DNA of 64,000 nucleotides from Pseudoflavonifractor sp. AF19-9AC (lineage in GTDB: Bacteria; Bacillota; Clostridia; Oscillospirales; Oscillospiraceae). The first letter of the stretch is position 1; each line of letters begins with the position of its first letter. Positions 50,401 through 58,598 of this stretch are shown here, piece by piece. The position numbers were made by a program, and so were the translations under genes. The notes under the pieces are model-generated. The model did not search any database. It saw only the letters and a list, made by a program, of their open reading frames with translations, and was not told where the DNA came from. The DNA lies in the NCBI RefSeq assembly GCF_003478995.1, contig NZ_QUGI01000006.1:173098-237097 (forward strand), read 5' to 3'.

Positions 50401-53400
50401 CCTCGGACTTGGTAATACCGATAGGTTCCCATTCCTCGCCGGAGAGGTCGATATCTGCATCCAACTGAATGTACTTACCCTCATAAGCGCTGCCGCTGTT
50501 AACACTGTCTCGGAAGGTCTTCAGCTGTTCTTCCGTCGCAATGTGATAGGGGTCGTTCTCAGTGCCGGTTCCGGAGGCAAAAACCGTCTTCACACCCCAG
50601 GTTCCACCATTCTGCACCGGCACCATACCGTCAGCACAGTAGTCTTCGGGAATCTCAGTAGAAAAGCTCCCACCAGAAATGGCGATCGTCTTCTCTTCTG
50701 CCTCGCCGCTGCTCTCCGCAAACAATTTCTGCACCGCGTAGCCGTTGGTACTGGTAAAGGTACCGCTTTCGATGTTAACAACCACCGACCGGTCAGCGTA
50801 GTTGCCTTCCACATAGAGCGCATCACCGGTGTTAGTAACGCCGCTGTTTTCCGGTTCGCTCGGCGTCACTTTAGCGCCAGTGCCCTGAATCACAGCGTTT
50901 CCGCGAATTGTCACAGTGCCGCCCTTCACAGCAACACCCGTACCTCCCGTAACGGAAGTACCGTCAATGGTCAGGGTGCTTTCGGACGAAGGGAAGTAGA
51001 TACCCGCAGAATTTTCTGTTGTCTGGATGGAACCACCTGTGATATTAAACGTAATGCCTGTATTGGTGCCATTGGTAACAACAGCAAAGTTGTCACTGTG
51101 CATCACAATGTTTACATTTTCCAGATTCAGCGTTACATCGTCATAGAGCGTTCCAACACCAAAAGAATCCGTATCTTCTCCTCCGGTGGCAATACTCTCC
51201 AGTGTACCGTTTTTCACGGTCAATACTGCGCCATCCTGGTTCAGATCCAAAATCTTCTTTCCACTGGTAACATATTTTTTCCCATTGAGGTCCAAAATTC
51301 CGGAGCACTTACCGGTACCCAGGAAATCTGTCCCAGTATAATCGTTGAGCATCACCGCCGTATGGTTGGCATCTGCCTCCATTGCATCGGTGAATCTACC
51401 GAAAATATAGCTGTTGCCATCCACATCCGTTGCTCGGAAGCCGCCGTTGGCAATGGCATCCGCTGCCGTCTGAGAATACCGAAGGTATGCGCCAGTGCCC
51501 AATTCTATTTTCTGATTATTTGAAGTTTCCAGAGTAATCCCATCGCCCAAAGTTGCTTCGATTTTCTTGGCGCTGTCGCCATTTTTGAAACGGAGTGGCG
51601 TAGCGGCATTGATGGCCGCTTGAGTTCCTGCACTGTTCTGTACCGATGCAGTTGTATCCATATGGACACCATACGGAATTTCAAAAGAGATACCGTATCC
51701 CTTTGCGTTCTGATTGGTCACGCTGTGGCCATTCAAATCCACCGTCACGCCGGGGACTGTAATCTTCAGAATGCTACCACTGGTGTCGCCGGTCAGATCC
51801 TGTAACAGTCTCAGGGTATCCCCGCTTACCAAAGAAGTGGAAAGCTGGCCAACGCTGCTCACGTAGACGCTGTTGCCATCTCCACGCATGATTTGCGCCA
51901 CAGCGCCGTCCTCGGTCTGCGCTGTAACTTTCCAATAGGCATCTTCCTGTACACAGGTGTAACCTGCCGGCAAAGCATCGGCAATATTTTCACCAAACCG
52001 GCATGTCAGCACCGAATTTCCGGCAAACGCTCCCTTTGCTTTGCTGATGGTCCCGCTGTAGAGCAGCGCGGTCTTGTTGGTCCCAATGTTGAGTCCCTCA
52101 ATTACAGGGGTCTCCTGGCTGACCGCTTCCTGTGCTCCGACAGTAATTGCGGCAGACGAATTTTCAATGGCAAGATAACTGGTGCCCGCATTAACTTCCA
52201 CAAAACCGCCCGTAATGGACACGCTTCCATTCAAGGCCTGAATGGCCGGGCTTCCCTGCACTGTTCCACCGGTCATGGTAAAGGTACTGCTCGTATTGGT
52301 ACGAACCGCACCATAGCCTGTGGTAATAACCGTTCCGCTTTCCAGAAGAACTGCGCCGCCAGTCTGAATGGAAATCATCTGGCCGGCAGTACCACTGATG
52401 GTTCCGTTTGTTGCACCGTCCATAATAGTCAAATTACCGCTGACATTGATTTTTTTGCTGCCCATCTCCAGCGCCTGACCATTGAGATCCAGCACAATGT
52501 CTTTGTCCGCCGCAATGGTCAGATTAGCTGCCTGTTGGATTCCTTTGCGCAGCTTGACAGTATCACCCACATTGGCCACTGCTACTGCGCTTTCCAGAGA
52601 CTCATATCCGATACCGTCAATCTCCACAGCTGCGTCCTGACTGATTTGAACGGAAACAGTACCATCACTGTTTTCTACCACTTCCATACCATTCGGGACA
52701 TACGAAGAAATATCAACCTCTTTACCATATGTGCCGCCCAGAATCTGCACGATGTCAGGCTGTGTATCTTCCACCGGGCAGCCATTTCCAACGGTTCCAA
52801 AAGCGTCCACACCCGTGAGGTCTCCACCGGTAATCCGAATATCGCCACCGTCAGCATCCTTGCCGCCGCCAATATCCGCGGCACCTGTACTTCCGGTTGC
52901 AACCACCGTGCCACCGGTGATCCGAATGGTGCCTGCACTGACATATCCGTTATCTTTGATTTCTTTTCCTCCTGCGGCCTTATTAGCGCCGGTACCTATG
53001 CCAGCCCCCCCATCGCTGCCGCCGTTTGCACGAACAGAACCGTTGCTAATGGTGATCGCACCCGTCTGTAGCGACTTTGTCCGGCTACCGCCAGCGCCAC
53101 CAATGCCCGCACCAGAGGTACTACCCGTCGCAACAATAGTACCTCCACTGATAGTGATATTGCCCCAGCCATTCTTAGTGGGCCCTTCACCAATTGCAGC
53201 CGACGTGTTTCCACCGCTAACTTCCAAAGAGCCAGTTCCCTTGATTTCCAAAGATGCACCATATGGCACCTCAATACCGGCATAGAACCCCGCTTGGATA
53301 GAATTGGCCCCTTCCAATGTTAGGCACAAGCTTCCGCCCTTGGCAATAGTAATTCCCGAATAGACAGTATATGCTTCCGGCGACATCGTCACATCGTTCA

Positions 53401-53662
53401 GCGTCAGATCAGCCTCAACTCCAGCTGGAATCTGAACACTCAATTTTCCGCTGCCTGAAAGCACAATTGGCGTATCTGTTAAAATTTTTAGTGTTGCTTC
53501 CCTGTTTTCTGTTTCCGAATAGGTATAGTCGATATCCTTTGTGCCGCCGCTTACAGAAAAGGCTTCACCTTCTGCCGACGCCGTTATGGGCAGCATCGAC
53601 AGGAGCATTGTGATAACCAGCAAAATGCTCCCAATTCGTGTTCGCGTGTGTTTCCTCATCAT
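47486..53662 (-). CDS. Giant SLH-anchored surface protein with beta-helix-like repeats
   Basis: About 2058 aa. Start ATG 53662 (or 53659) with AGGAGG just upstream; a further ATG at 53689 has no site. Signal peptide about residues 1-31 (SILLVITMLLSMLPITASA). The body is a long run of right-handed beta-helix-like repeats rich in Gly, Thr, Asn (many ITGGTVVATGSTG, GTGSLEVSGGN-type units). Near 48300-48520 is an InlB-type repeat (FQDVDGTVLS, DPERDGYVFEGWY, LTARWSV), then a GYELDKLIVTD-type domain. The C-terminus has three SLH repeats (FVDVGTNDYYYNAVLWAVEHGV, FTDVSTNDYYYDAVLWAV, FGDVAADAWYYDAVSWAV) for cell-wall attachment. Likely adhesin or carbohydrate-binding; no catalytic domain seen. Many long antisense frames are artefacts. 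Confidence 0.9.
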   Translation of the reverse strand: MMRKHTRTRIGSILLVITMLLSMLPITASAEGEAFSVSGGTKDIDYTYSETENREATLKILTDTPIVLSGSGKLSVQIPAGVEADLTLNDVTMSPEAYTVYSGITIAKGGSLCLTLEGANSIQAGFYAGIEVPYGASLEIKGTGSLEVSGGNTSAAIGEGPTKNGWGNITISGGTIVATGSTSGAGIGGAGGSRTKSLQTGAITISNGSVRANGGSDGGAGIGTGANKAAGGKEIKDNGYVSAGTIRITGGTVVATGSTGAADIGGGKDADGGDIRITGGDLTGVDAFGTVGNGCPVEDTQPDIVQILGGTYGKEVDISSYVPNGMEVVENSDGTVSVQISQDAAVEIDGIGYESLESAVAVANVGDTVKLRKGIQQAANLTIAADKDIVLDLNGQALEMGSKKINVSGNLTIMDGATNGTISGTAGQMISIQTGGAVLLESGTVITTGYGAVRTNTSSTFTMTGGTVQGSPAIQALNGSVSITGGFVEVNAGTSYLAIENSSAAITVGAQEAVSQETPVIEGLNIGTNKTALLYSGTISKAKGAFAGNSVLTCRFGENIADALPAGYTCVQEDAYWKVTAQTEDGAVAQIMRGDGNSVYVSSVGQLSTSLVSGDTLRLLQDLTGDTSGSILKITVPGVTVDLNGHSVTNQNAKGYGISFEIPYGVHMDTTASVQNSAGTQAAINAATPLRFKNGDSAKKIEATLGDGITLETSNNQKIELGTGAYLRYSQTAADAIANGGFRATDVDGNSYIFGRFTDAMEADANHTAVMLNDYTGTDFLGTGKCSGILDLNGKKYVTSGKKILDLNQDGAVLTVKNGTLESIATGGEDTDSFGVGTLYDDVTLNLENVNIVMHSDNFAVVTNGTNTGITFNITGGSIQTTENSAGIYFPSSESTLTIDGTSVTGGTGVAVKGGTVTIRGNAVIQGTGAKVTPSEPENSGVTNTGDALYVEGNYADRSVVVNIESGTFTSTNGYAVQKLFAESSGEAEEKTIAISGGSFSTEIPEDYCADGMVPVQNGGTWGVKTVFASGTGTENDPYHIATEEQLKTFRDSVNSGSAYEGKYIQLDADIDLSGEEWEPIGITKSEEGTVVDYSFQGIFNGIGHAIRNLTMTSVDTDKPYYNTFNTGYACYGFFGGVDGGTVKNLRFADVTVDKPGADVNNSTAAAAVGAAVNGATLSNITVESGSVTGHSRAAGVVGFVGANTNTGTSGVGDILVESCTNNAVIASNHTSDSYGTAGGVCATANTYSVQEGAVTFRSNRNTGSVSGYYAAGILASTFAYNDCSLDLIGNTNTGAITVSAEASGTSAAGIAVAGVAGTIESNVNSGTIDGKDGMAGGILTTAGYDTVFSAAGNRNTSAISGRQAGGIVAVVDGAELKNLTNSGSVNGAEQAGGVAALIRNGATLDGSTCVGNGTVTGAADSNYVGKLVGNVAVEATLENLTDSDAIGAVTVGGNAAHQVTLDKVQLDTLHLVAGHNQGFTYTMNLTNGSSIGTLMVNGAVHTGMTLEIAGGTVQLVEVTGMTGNTEDGDVKTTTLNFSAADGAQIGILRTTDASNKLVSLKVAADSQSTITTVEAASAVAAGFGHGAESDDNPNTDERAFPNEGTIQTVKTSEVNYITTNMADNHAPDNVWLVTGTLTEDAAAILGGTITGTNKTGFTGVKLTADTTLGSSLSVVSGKTLVIAKDVTLTIPNGTALTNNGAIINYGTIDNQNEGGGSTGTVTNRYIVTFQDVDGTVLSTQDVAENEKVTRPADPERDGYVFEGWYLNNVVYDFEIQVTAHLTLTARWSVNSSGSSGGSSDPTYAISMPSKVTGGEISLQKRYAEKGEIVTITVTPDDGYELDKLIVTDSKGNVLELTNKGSGKFTFKMPAGRVEIEASFREVALVNPFVDVGTNDYYYNAVLWAVEHGVTAGTGANTFSPNAAVSRAQMVTFLWRAHGSPKATGTNPFTDVSTNDYYYDAVLWAVANGVTAGTSSTTFSPNADVTRSQAVMFQWRAAGSPTASGNGFGDVAADAWYYDAVSWAVANGITSGTGGNNFSPDVVVSRGQAVTFLYHEFG

Positions 53663-53702
53663 TTCTCCTCCTGTCCTAACTTTTGTCATGTCAAATCAAA
53701 GC

Positions 53703-53747
53703 AAAAGACACCCAAGGAGCGGCCAGCCGCACCTCTAGATGTCTTTT
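53703..53747 (-). terminator. Attenuator-like hairpin in the leader of the surface-protein gene
   Basis: AAAAGACA (53703-53710) and TGTCTTTT (53740-53747) close a larger stem with an inner GCGG/CCGC hairpin. On the minus strand it is followed by T-rich sequence and lies about 40 bp before the ribosome site, inside the transcript. Confidence 0.65.
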
Positions 53748-53866
53748 CTCTGTTGATTCTGTTCTTGGGCATGAAAACAGACAGAGCCTGCGCTCTGCTT
53801 TCAGTATATTGTGGTTGCTCTTTGCGATTACTCATCAGCCGTCAACCCCTGAGTTTTACTTTTATC

Positions 53867-53895
53867 AGTTTACCACAGTCTATGCTACCTGTAAA
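53867..53895 (-). promoter_or_regulatory. Promoter of the surface-protein gene
   Basis: Minus strand TTTACA (53890-53895) and TAAACT (53867-53872) with a 17-bp spacer; leaves a leader of about 200 nt. Confidence 0.7.
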
Positions 53896-54010
53896 GTTTT
53901 CCTGGTACAAAATGAAAAACTAGACGTCTTTTACACTGTTTTGACTCCGCCACCCAGATAATTCCATCCTTGTACCTCCAGAGTAGCCATGGCCGACAAG
54001 CCCAGCCCGC

Positions 54011-54042
54011 AAAAAAGCCCGCGGCACAAGGCCGCGGGCTTT
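54011..54042 (-). terminator. Terminator beyond int
   Basis: AAAGCCCGCGGC (54014-54025) / GCCGCGGGCTTT (54031-54042), followed on the minus strand by TTTTTTGCG. The surrounding 53748-54240 holds the surface-protein promoter but no other gene that I can support. Confidence 0.85.
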
Positions 54043-54240
54043 CAAAAGGCTTTGCTTAGTACATACCGCCCTCGGGGAATTACGGCTTTCTATAAGAGAT
54101 AAGTAGAGAAAAGAAGGGATATGCGTTATATTCTGCAATTTCTTTCCCATATTCTCTATCATAGTCTACATATCTTACCCACTGAAAATGGTAAGTTTTA
54201 TGGTAAGCAGTCGGGTATTTTTTGCAGGAAGCAAAGACAC

Positions 54241-55398
54241 TTATAGATTGGAGACTGCCTTGCCAAATGCCTCTTGAACCGCGTGAAAGTCAACATGCGT
54301 ATAGACATCTAATGTCACGCTGACATTGGAGTGGCCCATAAGGTATTGCAGGCTTTTCACATCAATCCCGGCTCGCTGCATATTGGTACAGAAGGTATGG
54401 CGCAGCACATGGGGCGTTACACGCGGAAAGGATTTTCCATAGATCCGTTCCATCTTTTTCTGCATTCCCCGCATATAGTTTTCCAAGTGCATAGCAACCT
54501 TTGGCATCCCGGCTTTATCCAGGAAGAGAAAGCCGCTGTACCCATCCACCAGGAGTTCTACTGTTGGAGGCTGCCGGTTTGCCACAACACGCTTTAACGC
54601 CATGTAGACCACATCGCTCATGGGGATACACCGGACACCGCTGCTGGTCTTAGGCGATTTTACAAAGTAAGGCTTTTCTGCCGTCCGGCAGAGCTGGTGG
54701 TCAATAAAGATAAGCCGCTTTTTGAAGTCCACGTCTTTCTTGGTAAGGCCGTACAACTCACTGACCCGCAACCCGGTGCCCATCAGGATGATAATATCGT
54801 CATAGTAATTATCTTGTCCATTCTCCTGAATAAAACGGAGATAATTTTCCTGCTGTTGCTTGGTGAGAGCCGTTCTTTTCACCGCATCGTCCGGAATAAT
54901 ATCGGCCACCTTAAATTTGAACGGATTTTTGCGAATCATGTCATCATCGACAGCCATCTCAAAGGTGGGCCGCAGCACACTATGGTAGATAGAAATTGTG
55001 TTGCGTTTGCTTCCGGTATCATGCAGGTCAATGTAGAAACGCTTGGCATCGGACAGCTTTACATTTCGCACCTTCATCTGCCCGAACTCAGATTCCTTGA
55101 TCCGGTTAATGACGGTTCCATAGGCCCGCTTCGTATTATGTCCAATGTCTCGCTTCAGGCTCATATAGCGGTCTACCAAATCAGCTACCGAAATTTCACC
55201 AGCAGCATAGTCGATGCCATCGGCGAGGTCCCTTTGGATCGCGGCTTCCTTCTTCCGAAGATCTTCTAATGTCTTAGCGTAAATACACCGCACTTTTCTG
55301 TGACTATCTGTATATCGGTAATCATACGTGCCATTTTTGCGCTGATTTTCACCTGTCTTCAGTACTCGGCCATTTCTATCTTTGCGCTTTCCCGCCAC
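54241..55398 (-). CDS. int: Tyrosine integrase, Tn916 type
   Basis: 385 aa. GTG start 55398, 8 bp after AAAGGAG; opens AGKRKDRNGRVLKTGENQRK like Tn916 integrases. N-terminal arm-binding three-strand domain (about 10-60), core-binding SAM-like domain (about 70-150), catalytic domain with Arg in GTGLRVSEL (about 207), His-Arg in HVLRHTF (about 333), His in GHSNVSV (about 356), Tyr in LDVYTH (about 368). Complete. Recombines attP with a chromosomal attB; the site is not identified here. Confidence 0.93.
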   Translation of the reverse strand: MAGKRKDRNGRVLKTGENQRKNGTYDYRYTDSHRKVRCIYAKTLEDLRKKEAAIQRDLADGIDYAAGEISVADLVDRYMSLKRDIGHNTKRAYGTVINRIKESEFGQMKVRNVKLSDAKRFYIDLHDTGSKRNTISIYHSVLRPTFEMAVDDDMIRKNPFKFKVADIIPDDAVKRTALTKQQQENYLRFIQENGQDNYYDDIIILMGTGLRVSELYGLTKKDVDFKKRLIFIDHQLCRTAEKPYFVKSPKTSSGVRCIPMSDVVYMALKRVVANRQPPTVELLVDGYSGFLFLDKAGMPKVAMHLENYMRGMQKKMERIYGKSFPRVTPHVLRHTFCTNMQRAGIDVKSLQYLMGHSNVSVTLDVYTHVDFHAVQEAFGKAVSNL

Positions 55399-55475
55399 AA
55401 TGCACACTCCTTTCCGGAAAAGCGCCCGATATGTATGATACAGTTATCATAGCATATCTGGGCGCTTTTTGCCAT

Positions 55476-55676
55476 TCAAATGGAATATTCACTTTGGAGA
55501 TATGCCTCAAATGGTTTCCGTTTTATCAGGCGACGATTTCCCACCCAAAGCACATATTTCTCGCACTCCTTGGTATCGGTCATCTGCCTCAGTTTGTTGA
55601 TGCCAATGTTATAGTAGGCAGCGGCTTCCTCCAAAGTAAGATTGGCTTTTTGCCAAATAGGAATTTCATGCGCCAC
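55476..55676 (-). CDS. xis: Excisionase, Tn916 type
   Basis: 66 aa, GTG 55676 with GAGGTGATTTCC. Residues EIPIWQKANLTLEEAAAYYNIG and NRRLIKRKPFEAYL match the Tn916 Xis pattern (winged HTH, 67 aa). Lies just upstream of int on the same strand. Confidence 0.9.
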   Translation of the reverse strand: MAHEIPIWQKANLTLEEAAAYYNIGINKLRQMTDTKECEKYVLWVGNRRLIKRKPFEAYLQSEYSI

Positions 55677-55686
55677 GGAAATCACC

Positions 55687-56997
55687 TCACAGTTGCTTTT
55701 CGTCCAGCAAGTAAGCCTGGAACACAGTACCATCCCCGGTGATGAAGCGGCCCCTTGCGTCCTTGGGTATCTGATCGGCGGCGCTGGTATTGTCCAGAAT
55801 GATTTGAGAGAGTACATTGTCCGCCCTGCCGCATACCCGGAAATCCAGGTTGTTCTTGATCTGACCGGGGAGAATGTTGGCGTCCGGGCGCTGGGTGGCG
55901 AGGATCAGGTGGATGCCAAAGGCCTGTCCCAGGCGGGATAGTGTCGCCAGCTTGTTTTCAATCTGGGCCAGCACTTCCTTACTTTCTTTGCTGCGGCCTG
56001 TTTTGTCCAGCATCTCTGCTACTTCGTCGCAGGCGAACACGATCCGAGGGAGACTTTCTCCTGTGACCTCGTTATGGGTATCCAGATCTTTACACCCGGT
56101 TTCCGCAAGCCGGCCCTTGCGGTATTCCAACACCGTCACAAGCTGACCCAGGGTATACAGCAAATCTTTCTCGGTGAAGCACATCCGGCATTTTTGGTGC
56201 CAGACTTTGGGAAAGTCCACGCCGCCCTTGAAATCGGCTATGTAGACCTCCGCCCCCTTGTGGAGCGACTGCATAAGCAGCAGCTTTAACAGCACACTTT
56301 TTCCGCTGCCCGTAGAGCCGCCCAGCAGGATATGGGGGATATTTGTGAGGTTGACCGTTACCGCCCCTGTGAGGCTTTCCCCCAGCACCAGGACAAAACT
56401 TTCCGGGGACAGGTACTTGTCTTTCCAGGGGAGCAGGGCCGGGAAATCACTTTTTGCCGGGACAGCATAGACACGAATGAGCTTTCGACCCTCCGCCCAG
56501 GTCATTTTCGCTATGGTAATATCCAGGGCCGTTTCAATCCTGGCCCGTTTGTCCTCCCACTCGCCCAGCGGTATCCCGCAGGGGTCAAACTCCCAGATCG
56601 TCAGCCGGGGATTACCCCTGTCCTGCCGTTTGGCTATGAGGGCAGGGGCCTCCCCCGCATGGTTGACAAGGCCCACTTTCTGCAAGCCCTCCTTTGCCGC
56701 TTTGCTGCCCCAGGGCGTTCCCAGGAGCGCCAGGAAAGCCAGGAGGCCGCCCACAGCATAGAGGGGAATCAAAAGGTTGATAGCCGCTTCCAGAACAGGG
56801 GAAAACATACCATAGGAATCCAGACTGAACAGGTATGCCCGAAACAGCCAGACCAGCGCAGCGCCCACCAGATAGGCTCCCAGCAGTACGCCCTTGTAAG
56901 GAGTATGCGTTACCACCGCAAACCCCGTTTTCATGCGTTGGAGTAAGCGGCGGTTCTCCGTCCGCTTGTGAATCGTGTCTTTATCACTTCTTGTCAT
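55687..56997 (-). CDS. FtsK/SpoIIIE-type DNA-pumping ATPase (TcpA/Orf21-like coupling protein)
   Basis: 436 aa, ATG 56997 (GGGGG upstream), overlapping the end of rep by 14 bp. Two N-terminal helices (about 37-57 and 70-93) anchor it in the membrane. The motor has Walker A LLGGSTGSGKS (about 225-235), Walker B RIVFACDEVAEM (about 315) and HLILATQRPDANILPG (about 360). Tn916-family coupling proteins of this type feed single-stranded DNA to a conjugation channel. Tight linkage to Rep suggests both act together in transfer or replication. Confidence 0.9.
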   Translation of the reverse strand: MTRSDKDTIHKRTENRRLLQRMKTGFAVVTHTPYKGVLLGAYLVGAALVWLFRAYLFSLDSYGMFSPVLEAAINLLIPLYAVGGLLAFLALLGTPWGSKAAKEGLQKVGLVNHAGEAPALIAKRQDRGNPRLTIWEFDPCGIPLGEWEDKRARIETALDITIAKMTWAEGRKLIRVYAVPAKSDFPALLPWKDKYLSPESFVLVLGESLTGAVTVNLTNIPHILLGGSTGSGKSVLLKLLLMQSLHKGAEVYIADFKGGVDFPKVWHQKCRMCFTEKDLLYTLGQLVTVLEYRKGRLAETGCKDLDTHNEVTGESLPRIVFACDEVAEMLDKTGRSKESKEVLAQIENKLATLSRLGQAFGIHLILATQRPDANILPGQIKNNLDFRVCGRADNVLSQIILDNTSAADQIPKDARGRFITGDGTVFQAYLLDEKQL

Positions 56998-57946
56998 AGG
57001 GAAAGCCCCCTTTCTTGTGGATGATCGTGGAGCCGTCCGGGAGGTACTCCACCACAGTATGGATACGGCGGAGAAATGCCCGCCAGGTTTCCGGCCTCGC
57101 CTGCTGTTCCACCCAATATTGATTTTCCAGCGGCGAGTTAGATGTGATATATACTTTTGTGTAACAGGCCGTTTTGTCATTGTACCGGGCCGGGAGCGAC
57201 AGGGGATAAATGTCCAGGTAGTTGAGCATATCTTCAATGGGAATTTGGCTGCTGAACTCCTCGAATACAAGCACATCCTGCCCGTGGTAGCCGTCAAAGG
57301 AAATGCCCCTTGTGGCCCGGTAGTTTGTCACCCGGTAAATGCTCCGGGGGTCATGGGTGCTGTAAATGCTCCGTGTTTTGCCCGCACCGCTGGCCCCGTA
57401 GAGATAGGACACCTGTAAGGGCCTGTTCTCCACGGCGTACTTTTCCGCCGTCAAGGTCTGCCGCAGCAGGTCAATATCACGGACACGAAAGGCCATGGCG
57501 GGATTATCGTCAATGATCTCCGTGGTGGTCAGGCCGTCCCGGATATTCTGGACGAGCCGGAACATCTCCGGGTGTTTCTCCGCCCGTTCCGGTGGAGCCT
57601 CGCCCCACTCCTCAAATGTCCCAGGCACCGAGGTTTCCGCCTTGTCGGTATCTGCCCATCGGCCCTCCTTGCGGATGTATGCCCGGTTTTCCTGCACCGT
57701 TCCATATGCCTTTTCGATGTGCGCCGTTGGAAAGCGGTTTTTGATGGTGGCAAAGCGCACAGGCGATGGAGCATAGAAAAACAAGTGCGTGTGATATGTC
57801 CCCGTTGACGCTGTTTCGTCGGCCATGCAGTAATAGGCCGGGGAAACCCTCTGTAAGATTTCCTTGATGGCGCTATGGTCTAATCCGGCCTCTGATGGAT
57901 TGTTGATTACAAGCGCCCATTTTCGGGATTGGCTGTTGCTGCCCAT
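56984..57946 (-). CDS. rep: CRESS-DNA-virus-type replication initiator (HUH endonuclease + SF3 helicase)
   Basis: 320 aa, ATG 57946 after AAGGGAGGC. Endonuclease motifs in order: I, WALVINNP (10-17); II, His-x-His HTHLFF (52-57); III, Tyr90-x-x-Lys93 in AYIRKEG. Helicase motifs: Walker A YGASGAGKT (183-191), Walker B DVLVFEEF (224-231), motif C YITSN (266-270) with Arg fingers about 293-294. The block FDGYHGQDVLVFEEF closely resembles WDGYHGEEVVVIDDF of circoviruses. Cuts an origin by its tyrosine and unwinds DNA for rolling-circle replication, and in integrative elements it can serve as relaxase. A matching stem-loop lies just upstream. Confidence 0.93.
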   Translation of the reverse strand: MGSNSQSRKWALVINNPSEAGLDHSAIKEILQRVSPAYYCMADETASTGTYHTHLFFYAPSPVRFATIKNRFPTAHIEKAYGTVQENRAYIRKEGRWADTDKAETSVPGTFEEWGEAPPERAEKHPEMFRLVQNIRDGLTTTEIIDDNPAMAFRVRDIDLLRQTLTAEKYAVENRPLQVSYLYGASGAGKTRSIYSTHDPRSIYRVTNYRATRGISFDGYHGQDVLVFEEFSSQIPIEDMLNYLDIYPLSLPARYNDKTACYTKVYITSNSPLENQYWVEQQARPETWRAFLRRIHTVVEYLPDGSTIIHKKGGFPYDKK

Positions 57947-57964
57947 GGAAAGCCTCCCTTGTAT

Positions 57965-57978
57965 TGCTACATGCTACA
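57965..57978 (-). repeat. Two tandem TGTAGCA iterons
   Basis: TGCTACA repeated directly on the plus strand at 57965-57971 and 57972-57978 (TGTAGCA on the rep strand), between the origin stem-loop and the rep ribosome site, in the position of CRESS-Rep binding iterons. Confidence 0.7.
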
Positions 57979-57983
57979 AGTTT

Positions 57984-58013
57984 CCCATAAGGGGTAATAC
58001 TGACCCTTATGGG
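57984..58013 (-). other. Rolling-circle origin stem-loop with nonanucleotide CAGTATTAC
   Basis: On the rep strand CCCATAAGGG (58013-58004) and CCCTTATGGG (57993-57984) are perfect inverted repeats, with the loop TCAGTATTAC (58003-57994). The loop holds CAGTATTAC, a form of the NAGTATTAC nonanucleotide nicked by circovirus Reps before the last AC. It is 38 bp upstream of rep. The remaining gap to 58100 has another GC-rich small hairpin (about 58016-58037). Confidence 0.9.
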
Positions 58014-58100
58014 AGGGCGGCGCTGGCGCTGCCGCCGGGAGCCATTCCCTTGAGGGGACTGTCCTTATCCCGGCTGGCCTCTCCAGCGCCGCCCAGGTCA

Positions 58101-58418
58101 TCAGGCTTTCGGATTCACCAGATGGACGCCCGCAGCCCTGGCCCCCACCTGGGGCTGGCCCTGGCTCCAATAGATGAATACCTCCAGGCCGTCAAAGCGC
58201 ACTTCCGCATAGCCGTCCGGGGTATCCATACGCTTTTCACCGTCAATGCGTACATTGACTTTTTCCAGGCATTTTTCCGGCAGAGCCACCGTATAGCGGT
58301 AACCGAGGACGGTATCCGTCCGCCTGTTGTTCTGGTACTCGTAGGCCGGGGACACCTCCACCAGCCACAGCTTGCTCCCCAGGCTCTTAGGGTCAATGAT
58401 AAGGTCAGTGATCTTCAT
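58101..58418 (-). CDS. Small element protein of unknown function
   Basis: 105 aa, ATG 58418 after GGAGGAAATTGCT. All-beta look with strands KLWLVEVSPAYEYQ, YRYTVALPEKCLEKVNVRI, AEVRFDGLEVFIYW. Its place upstream of rep is where Tn916-type elements carry orf22/23-like (DUF961-type) small proteins, but I cannot show homology. Confidence 0.65.
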   Translation of the reverse strand: MKITDLIIDPKSLGSKLWLVEVSPAYEYQNNRRTDTVLGYRYTVALPEKCLEKVNVRIDGEKRMDTPDGYAEVRFDGLEVFIYWSQGQPQVGARAAGVHLVNPKA

Positions 58419-58598
58419 AGCAATTTCCTCCGTTATATTGTGGGCGGCAGTTGGCCTGTCCGCCGCCCTGGTGATATGGTCACAAGTCCTTGTGTGGCCC
58501 TATCATACCGCAGAAAATCCCTTGAAAATTTCACTGGTGAAATTCGGACAAAAAAATTTACCGCCGTCCCACTTGCTGCCTGGGACGGCGGTTTTCTG

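Noticed and set aside
48785..51523. Very long open frame on the plus strand inside the giant surface-protein gene
   Set aside because: Its residues (many Cys, His, Arg, Ser without domain pattern) and lack of a ribosome site fit an antisense shadow caused by repetitive, biased codons of the real minus-strand gene.
53820..53860. CTGATGAG ... CGCAAA pattern in the leader, reminiscent of a hammerhead ribozyme
   Set aside because: The core CGAAA is not intact and stems I-III cannot be formed.
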